Of a DNA stretch of 64,000 bases, positions 56,541 through 64,000 are shown piece by piece (position 1 is the first letter of the stretch; each line of letters starts with the position of its first letter). The DNA lies in the NCBI RefSeq assembly GCF_947242115.1, contig NC_074723.1, positions 15,053,001 through 15,117,000 of the forward strand. The letters are read 5' to 3'. Both the position numbers and the translations under genes were made by a program. Source of the DNA: Biomphalaria glabrata (Eukaryota; Mollusca; Gastropoda; Planorbidae). The notes beneath the pieces were generated by a model. It was not told the origin of the DNA. It saw only the letters and a list, made by a program, of their open reading frames with translations, and did no database searches.

Positions 56541-56803
56541 CAATATTTCCCAAACTGTGTTCCGCGAGGCCTGAATACGTGTCCCACGAACTACTGGAAT
56601 AATTAATAGTAGGCCACCACATGACTTGATCTCTCTAAAACTAAGCAAAGTGTTCCGCTAAATACTCCGAATGTGTGAAGTGTTCTGCTAAATACTCCGA
56701 ATGTGTGAAGTGTTCTGCTAAATACTCCGAATGTGTGAAGTGTTCTGCTAAATACTCCGAATGTGTGAAGAGTTCCGTTAAGAAAGAAGCTTGGGAACCA
56801 CTG
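56541..56803. mobile_element. hAT-like MITE with internal 30-bp tandem repeats
   Basis: The left end CAATATTTCCCAAACTGTGT and right end AGCTTGGGAACCACTG resemble the CAGTGGTTCCCAA termini of hAT non-autonomous elements. Inside are four and a half units of a 30-bp repeat with TGTTCTGCTAAATACTCCGA. A clear 8-bp target duplication was not seen, so the ends may have decayed. Confidence 0.55.
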
Positions 56804-57539
56804 GTCAAGGCTTTTCAAACATCGTAAAAAACAAAAAGCCAGATTTGGCAACACAAACATAGGCACAAGGCAAAAAGTCAAGCTAAATGTGTCTGCTGTT
56901 CTATCCTGACCTTAGTATAACATTCTGACTTAGATTTAGAAATAGGTCATTTTTTTTTTGTGTGTTTTCAGCCATTTGACCTTGACATTTAGAGTTCTGC
57001 TCGACTTACAGGTCTTCAAGTTTTTAATTGAAAAGTTGGATCGCATTAAACGCATTTAAAGTTTTATTTTTGCTCAGGTAAGATGTAATATTTTGTTTTA
57101 AGACCGCATTCATACACCTTTAATTACGTCTTCCCTTAGATAATGGACTTTTCAAGGCGAAGATCGGACAGGGGACAACACGGCCATTTTTGAGATAAAA
57201 GGAAATGAGATAATGCTAATCTTACCAAAGATTTAGTTGTTATTATTATTATATTAGAAACGCACGAGTATGCATTCTCTGGCACTGCCATGGTTGAGCT
57301 TCGTTACAACTGTATATTGCTAAGTTAAATAAGTTCTATTATACTAACTACTACATTAACAAAAAAAAAATGTAGACTTTTTTTAAAGAGAAAAAATCTA
57401 TTTAGTATGCACATTTGTGGAACATAATTTAAAACAACAATTAATAAGTAGTTTTTCATATTATTGCAAGAACTGCAGAGTTGTACCCTACCCATGAAAG
57501 ATTTAACTAAAGGCTAAAGGGATTATTTTTTTTCTTTAA

Positions 57540-57870
57540 AAACTTTGTTATTGAGGCTTTGAATAAGAGATTGACCCTTTACAATACAATTAGATCAATT
57601 AGATAATCATTAAAAGACATCAGGCCAGGTTCACATCTAACTTACATTCAGTTTCACATATGCCTTGGTTTGCTGGACCATTGGGGCACCACACAAGATC
57701 TGTCAATCTTCTTTCTCTATTCTTCTCTGTCCTTTGCCTTTGATAGAATTTCATTCTGATATTATTTCTGAAAATATTGAAGCCTCCCTTTTGCCTGGGT
57801 GGACCACTTCGAGGGCCGATTCTGAGTTTGTGTTCCCCCACAAACTGTCTTTGTAGCCATGTTTTTTGTA
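57540..57870 (-). repeat. Dispersed repeat R1, best-preserved part
   Basis: Matches 4045-4670 on the opposite strand, without the SINE. A frame of 73 codons is open (57,841-57,620, MGEHKLRIGPRSGPPRQKGG), but the same region at 4.1 kb is broken and I recognise no domain. Confidence 0.65.
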
Positions 57871-59340
57871 CTAAAATTGTATATTAAATAACTGTAACTA
57901 GGAAAAATAGATAAAATGTTAAAGTACTCTAGTTCAGTTTATAAATTCTCTGCTATTCACGGCTTCCATCCTTTCTGGTCAGGTACAATATATGATGGAA
58001 TATAAACAACGGAGTTTTTCTATTAGTTTTATTCTTTATAGTCAAACTTTCAATATCATATATATCTAGGTCAATGTCATTCCATTTTCTATAATTTATA
58101 ACTGAACGTATTTTGTATAAGGCCAATAGTAATAATTCAATAGTTCAACCCAGTGACAAATTTCTTGTGAGAGATTTGGTGTTTAAATTACTCTTTCCTG
58201 GTACTTAATTTTTTAAAAATCATCCTTTAGTTGTTTTTCTATAGATCGCAAGGTCTGAAAGGGGAACTCTACTACTTTTAGTTGTTTTTGTATGGTTTAT
58301 AGTGCAATTTTTTATGATTAATTTCTCAAGTGTAGAACTATTCAATTCTTCAAATACATCAAATTTATCAATAGTGATTCAATAGTATTGACTATTATCT
58401 TTTTAATGCTTATCATACAACTCTTATTCAGCCCTTAGGACATGCAAATATATTTATATAAAAATATATTTGTTAAGTGCTTTACATTTTGTATTAGGAT
58501 ATTAAGTTATATCTTCGTTTCAGTGTTGTTGACGGCCGAGGACTTGTATCACCAAACTGCTTGTGGACAAATACATCTTTGTAGGCGTAGTATCTTTTAA
58601 CTTGAAATAACTTGAATAACTAAATGTAACTTTTATTACAATATAGACTAATTTAACTTCAAGTGAAATTAAATATTTTAAACAAATCTAACTATCAAAA
58701 CACGTCTTTACACTCAGGCATCCTGAAGTCGTCTGACATACCCAAGACAGCTGACGACAGTGCCGCTTAGCTTGCATCATTGGCATTGCATAGCCACCAA
58801 CCAATCGCTAACCTCTTCTCACCGTCACCATAGAAACACACACAAACTTTATAACATTAAGCATATAATTGTAGATCATCCATGTATACAGAATGTGACA
58901 TATTGTACTTTATATTTAGTATTTATCCTACAACCTGTGTAATACGATGGAGCAGTTTGAACAAGAATTTCACTTTAACTTATTTGCATTCAGCCGCCCA
59001 TATCATCGTGTTAATTTTTGTTCTGTTTCTTTTTCTCCTCTCTTTGTACGTTCTAACACTATATGATACAATGTTAATGTCTCACTGTCTTACTAATAAG
59101 AATAGGATCCTCATTAGTAGTCAGTACTGCTGCAGATCTGCCACATCATCAGAACATTTCTCTGTCGACAAGGTCAAGGGGACAAGACTGAACTTCGTTT
59201 CCCTTTAACGACGCTCAATCCTTGCATTGCAATTGAATGAAAATACATTTTTTTCAATCATAAAAATATGTATTAATAAATAAACTATCGTCATAAGTCC
59301 GAGATATAAATCAATTATTTTCTTTCATATTAATTATTTT
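57871..59340. other. Upstream region of P450 copy E
   Basis: Exon 2 of E begins seven bases before its ATG, after a CAG acceptor at 59341-59343, as in the other copies. I could not find an exon 1 ending ATCAATG|GTAAGT here. A donor-like CAG|GTAAGA at about 57,078 is a weak candidate. Confidence 0.4.
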
Positions 59341-59700
59341 CAGAGCCAAAATGTTTCAAACAGTGATGTCATATTTGGACGACGCCAATTTGATTCTATC
59401 AGTCTTAATGCTGGCAGTAATAACGTTTTATTTAAGATCCCTTCGACCACAAAACTTACCTCCTGCGCCTGGCACAGCTCTTCCCTTCATTGGTCACTTG
59501 TACATGTTGGAGAGAAACCCTCGGGGACAGTTCAAACAGTGGACAAAGAAGTATGGCGATGTCTTTTTACTTCAGATGGGCCCTCAAAGAACTGTATTTA
59601 TCAATAGCTTTAAAACTATCAAAGAGGCGCTTGTCACGCAAGCTGATAACTTCTCAGACAGACCCAATACAAGTTTTTTAGCTAAACACTTAATCTATTA

Positions 59701-59708
59701 CTCTAAGG
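59701..59708 (+). repeat. 8-bp target duplication of hAT, left
   Basis: CTCTAAGG, exactly repeated at 62207-62214. Confidence 0.92.
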
Positions 59709-59858
59709 CAGGGGTCGGCAACCTTTTGAGTTGAAAGTGCCAAAAATTACAATTTATAAAATTTCGAAGTTTTAAAAGAGCCGCAACGTTGTTGTTTTGT
59801 TTTTTTTTGCCAACTATAAATAGTTCTTACCAATGATTAAAAAAAATATATATATAAC

Positions 59859-59922
<64 letters not shown>

Positions 59923-62206
59923 TATTAGATAATTATTTTTTATTTCGGTTAACAACTAAAGAAGTTAAACGTTTATTTACAACATTAACGTGTACATCAA
60001 TAACAAACAATTATTCGAACGAATTCAATGAGTGCGTTAGCTTTGCATGGTTTTAGACATTTTGGATACATTTGGCTCATACGGTAACTTTTTTTTTTTT
60101 TGTTTCAAACACGACTCCAAATGCTCAATTTTTAGTTGGCTTCTTACTTTACTTTTAATTATATTCATGCGAGAACGCTTGTTCGCACGACTATGTCAAT
60201 CGATATATAGTCAGTACTCCAAATGCCAACTTCTTCACCTAACTGTAGCAATCTGGAAGTTTATTCCATGCGCCGAATCAACTCGCGGCATTCCTTACAG
60301 TTGTCCACTTTGTTGCGTTACGTACTTACATTTCTGGACCTCCAACTGTTGAGATGGTGTACTAGGAATGCTCGAATAGTTCTGTTGGTTTCGAGCTGCT
60401 CAAATCTGTCAAGAAATTCTTCTTTGATTTTTTCATAACTGTGATGAAGTTATTCGTGTCATAAGATGTGAACGAAGTGGTCGTCTCCTTTCCATTAGGA
60501 CTAAAACAGAAAGATCTAAAAATTCCTTTATCCCACTTTCGGTCAGGGTGTTACAAGATCAGCAGTCGTCATCAAGAAGTACATAGAAGTCATATCATAA
60601 AGCGCTGGTTTCGTGTGTGAATGTTGTTCGAATTAGTCATCTATACTGTTATTGTACAGTAGTTACTCTGATGTTGTCAACTGTAGTCACACTGAATTTC
60701 CATTTGATTGGATCAATAAAATTATCTTATCTTAAAAGTTTCACTGATTTTATCGCGATACTGCTTTAGACAGACATTCAAAATGAAGTAATTGACCGCT
60801 CTGAATATCTTCTGCAAAAGGAATAAATTTGTCTTCAAAACAAACCAATTCTTCTACTAAAACATAGGATTGGTTTTCCTTTACTTGCAGTTTTAGATTC
60901 AGCTCATTGAATTTCGCTGTTATATCAATTATAAAGAAAAAGTTTTGCAACTATTTGTCGTTCTCTAATTCGGTGTGATAAATGCCTTTATCATTTAGAA
61001 ATGTATTTATTTCGTTCAAGCACAAAGCTAAACGTTTCATCACCTTACCTTTGGAAAGTCATAGCATTTGTTTGGGAAGAAGGAGGTCGGATTATTGAGT
61101 CTCCATTTCGTTTAAGTGGTAGATGGCTTTTGACAAGATGCTGTTAACAGTCTTGATTACCAAATTCATGACCTCATCTATTTAGGTTGGAATCGTTTTG
61201 GGCACAAAGTATTTCTTGGTGCATTATTAAGTGAAACGTAAGAATTTCTTGGTTTATTTCGCTCCGACAAATCGTTGTTGCTCTTTTATTTTTTCCTGTC
61301 ATATTCTGTCAGTTGCTTTTAAAATGATTTTATTTCAATTGATCTTATTGTCTTCAAGATATTTTTTGCACAGCATTTGCCCTATCGTCCCCGCTAGTTT
61401 GTCACGAAAGCGGTAGCAATCCTAGAAGTTCTTCTTTTAGACTTTGGGAAGACATATATCTGACAAAATGGGCTACTTGTGCCGTGTCTTTAAGTCGCAA
61501 GACTCATCTATAGCAAGTGATAAGGAAGAAAATAAAATATCTTCCACCTGCTAATATGTTACATTTGAAGACATTTTAGCTATACTGTCTTGTACTGTTT
61601 CAGCGGATATTGGCAAATCTTTGATTTTTTTTTCAATATTTCTGGGTTTTTTTTTTTTAAACATGAAACAGTTCCTTCAGATGCATGTAGGAAACAGTTT
61701 TTGACATACTCGTCATCGTAAATGGTTTTCCTTTTTGTGCCATTTCTAGTGGTGCCGCACAGCTTGCCAGAATAACATTACTTGTAAATTGCTTCTAACT
61801 TTGAGAAGATAATTCGCTTGTAACTCGTTTACAAACAAACTACATGGTAGGCTACTATAACAACAAACTATACGTCACAGTCAAAGCACGTGGTTAAGAT
61901 GCCAATTCGTCTTGTGTCAAAGCGAATTAAAACCTTCATAGAAACATCCGACGACGACGTCATTCGAGAGCTTCCGGCGGACTGACAACAGTGACGACGC
62001 GTGTAATGGGGGAGGGGTGTGGTGAAAAGCGAGTACACGTGGCTGAGAGAAAGAATCGGTGCCTAATCTTCGTTAAAAAAAGATTCAGAACTATTTTTAA
62101 AAATGTTTCGATACAACAAATAATATTTGTGTATGGAACTAAAGAGCCGCAGCTTCACACTCAAAGAGCCGCATGTGGCTCTCGAGCCGCAGGTTGCCGA
62201 CCCCGG
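59709..62206 (-). mobile_element. hAT transposon (Charlie-like) inserted in P450 copy E
   Basis: The 2,498-bp element begins CAGGGGTCGGCAACC and ends GGTTGCCGACCCCGG, the classic hAT terminus, and is flanked by an exact 8-bp duplication. A degraded transposase runs on the minus strand: the stretch at about 61,050-60,750 gives MKRLALCLNEINTFLNDKGI and [20 protein letters not shown], like the ZBED/GTF2IRD2-type hAT transposases, and another piece lies near 60,440-60,340. Stops and indels make it inactive. It contains (TA)n at 59,856-59,917 and a nested LINE tail. Confidence 0.88.
60474..60735 (+). mobile_element. LINE 3' fragment nested in the hAT element
   Basis: It encodes RTKTERSKNSFIPLSVRVLQ, the end of a Jockey/CR1-like ORF2, and finishes GGATCAATAAAATTATCTTA, a typical (ATCTT)n tail. 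It interrupts the transposase remnant, so it is younger than the hAT sequence around it. Confidence 0.62.
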
Positions 62207-62214
62207 CTCTAAGG
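62207..62214 (+). repeat. 8-bp target duplication of hAT, right
   Basis: CTCTAAGG, directly followed by the resumed P450 codons for GIIFNSGANW. Confidence 0.92.
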
Positions 62215-63361
62215 GCATTATATTTAATTCCGGAGCCAATTGGAAATGTCAAAGATCTACAACTTTAAATATTCTAAGAAAATTTGGTATGGGCAAAAAT
62301 ATTTTGGCGGAAAAAATTCTGGTGGAAGTTGCTTTCTTTTGCAAAGAACTTGCCAGATTGAATGGAAAACCTTCTGACATTCGTGAACTAACTAATATGA
62401 GCATATCCAATGTTATTAGTTCTATAATATTTGGCAAACGTTTTGAGTTCGACGACCCACAATTTATCGCGCAAATGAACAGCTTGAATGATATTGCTAA
62501 ACTGAATTCAGGAACTTTGATTTTGAATTTCTTTCCTTTTTTTTTTATATTCCTGTTGATCTGTTTAAAGGTAAAAAGTTATTAAATGCGTATTTAGATC
62601 AACGCGATTTCTTAAGTAGTTTGATACACAGCATATTAAATCTGAGTGATTCAAATACTGTGGACAGCTACATTAGTGAGTATAAGAAAGAAATGAAGAA
62701 AGAACAAGAGTTAAATCAACCAAGTCACTTAGATGACGAGAATTTGTCTCGTAACATTTCGAACTTGTTTGGCGCCGGTACGGAGACCACCAGCTCCACA
62801 ATCTTGTGGTTTATGCTGTACATGCTAAATTTCCCAGAAGTCCAAAATAAAACTTATAATGAGATAGTTGCACAGATTGGAACAGAGCGTGCTCCAAGCA
62901 TTGCAGACAAGCCTAGATTGAAATACTTCACAGCTGTTATCATGGAAGTTCAAAGAAAGGCCAGCATTTTGCCAATAACTATTCCATACTTCTGCAGCAC
63001 AGACACAACTCTCGCAGGTTACACTATTCCCAAAAACACAGTTGTTATGCCCAACCTGGACGCAGTACTTAGAAGCAAAGAAATCTGGGGAGATCCTGAA
63101 AATTTTCGGCCCGAAAGATTTCTTGATGAACAAGGAAACGTGGTCAAGAGTGAAGAACTAATCCCTTTCTCTGTTGGGAGACGTGTTTGTCTCGGAGAAT
63201 CCTTGGCCAAAATGGAACTCTTTTTATATTTATCAAATTTAATTCAAACGTTCCAATTTCTTCCTGCGAGACCTGATAAGATTCCACCTCTCAAAGATAC
63301 TTGGGGATTGGCTGCTACTCCTGAACCTTTTGAAATCAAATGTGTGAAAAGAAATGCATAA

Positions 63362-64000
63362 ACTGGTGTCGATCTACCATGTTCTCTAACATGAGGATCC
63401 GCTGTACAAGAGTAGTACATTTCTATAAATTTAATTTTTTTAACTTAAATCGTTAAAAAAAAAAGACCAACACACAAAATGTATACAAACATAAGCAAAC
63501 AAAAGCTAAATCCCTCTCCAGATTTTCTCTTTTTAATTACTTTAAAATGAGTGAACGGTCTTTGTGCGATACTATATAAGAGACGTGAAACTATCTATTA
63601 GGGTCATTGTTCAGTAGATTCCCCATGTATCTTTATTCTGTGAAGGATAGTTATTAATCAACAGTATCTTCGCTGTGCTTTATTTATTTAAAGATAATGC
63701 TATATATTAATCTAGTTATTATTCTATTTGTACAAATGTTTTTATGAAATTATGTGACTTTGTTCACCGCTGGATTATTTGTTTTAATTAAACTGAGTTT
63801 GAAAGCATTAAACTCAAGGAAAATATTTTCTATACTTTTATACTTTGTTTCCTCGGTGAGTTTAAATAGAGGCATAGAGGCACCTAGTAATCGTTATTAA
63901 AAAAATAGTAATCAGCTTTTTAATTAGGAATAGTCTTTTTTTTTAATCTTTTTTGTTTAAAATCAAGTTTTCTCTCAAACAATTGTGTAGTCTTCTGAAA
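63362..64000. other. 3' flank of copy E
   Basis: AT-rich sequence with no further gene or clear repeat in the window. It does not match the 3' flanks of copies A-D. Confidence 0.45.

Larger units (their letters stand above)
59351..63361 (+). pseudogene. Cytochrome P450 copy E (CYP2 clan), disrupted
   Basis: A more divergent paralogue whose protein begins MFQTVMSYLDDANLILSVLM and has LPPAPG, WKCQR, FGAGTETTSSTI in the I-helix, EVQR, PERF and FSVGRRVCLG. Two things break it. A 2.5 kb hAT element splits the exon at about residue 118, inside SRS1, and one base is missing in a T-run at about 62,545, moving the rest to another frame. The coding pieces are 59351-59708, 62207-62585 and the frame through 63361. 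Codons on both sides of the hAT insert pair well with the paralogues, so the gene was probably whole until recently. The homopolymer change could be a sequencing error. No exon 1 was found. Confidence 0.93.

Noticed and set aside
57061-57090. CAG|GTAAGATG as exon 1 donor of copy E
   Set aside because: The exon does not resemble exon 1 of A-D and lies 2.3 kb upstream without a TATA arrangement; kept only as a weak possibility.

Overview
The window looks like nuclear DNA of a heterobranch gastropod, probably a freshwater pulmonate snail of the Biomphalaria/Bulinus/Lymnaea type. The reasons are the AT-rich base composition, the dense mixture of snail-type tRNA-derived SINEs, non-LTR elements and hAT-like repeats, TATA promoters and GT-AG introns, and a CYP2-clan cytochrome P450 cluster. 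The species assignment is inference. There are no bacterial features.

The host content is one tandem P450 family, all on the + strand. Copy A (about 7.0-14.5 kb) is a pseudogene. Copies B (20.6-24.7 kb), C (27.4-33.5 kb) and D (50.4-54.0 kb) each have an intact 499-500 codon reading frame held in a single coding exon. Copy E (59.3-63.4 kb) is more divergent and is broken by a hAT transposon and one frameshift. A-D share one architecture: a TATA-type promoter, a tiny untranslated exon 1 ending ATCAATG|GTAAGT, a 1.9-5.9 kb intron, and exon 2 starting exactly 7 nt before the P450 ATG. Splicing makes a six-codon upstream ORF (five sense codons plus stop) that overlaps the P450 start in all four. 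The encoded proteins are microsomal monooxygenases with all the hallmark motifs, likely acting on xenobiotics or small lipophilic metabolites.

Layout: 0-14.5 kb is block A (SINE, Ty3/Gypsy relic, a block-A-only segment with nested repeats, promoter, intron with an LTR fossil, a 47-bp tandem array and a DNA transposon, pseudogene A). 15-20.5 kb is repeat-rich and gene-free. 20.6-24.8 kb is gene B. 25-33.5 kb is block C, a duplicate of block A with its own 47-bp array. 33.5-39 kb holds a 35-bp minisatellite and LINE/SINE debris. 39-48 kb is a Tx1/L1-like LINE interrupted by a nearly intact second LINE in the opposite orientation. 48-50 kb is simple and tandem repeats. 50.4-54 kb is gene D. 54-59 kb is repeats. 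59.3-63.4 kb is gene E with the hAT insertion. The first 430 bases match the 3' flank of copy A, so another P450 copy probably ends just left of the window.

The most interesting observations are the splice-created overlapping upstream ORF, the growth of an intronic 47-bp satellite from a sequence that is single-copy in paralogous introns, a 35-bp minisatellite born from the end of a dispersed repeat, a U1-snRNA-like fragment just upstream of a Tx1-like LINE, and a tandem duplication of that LINE's ORF2 start. I did not find a convincing wholly new multi-gene system.
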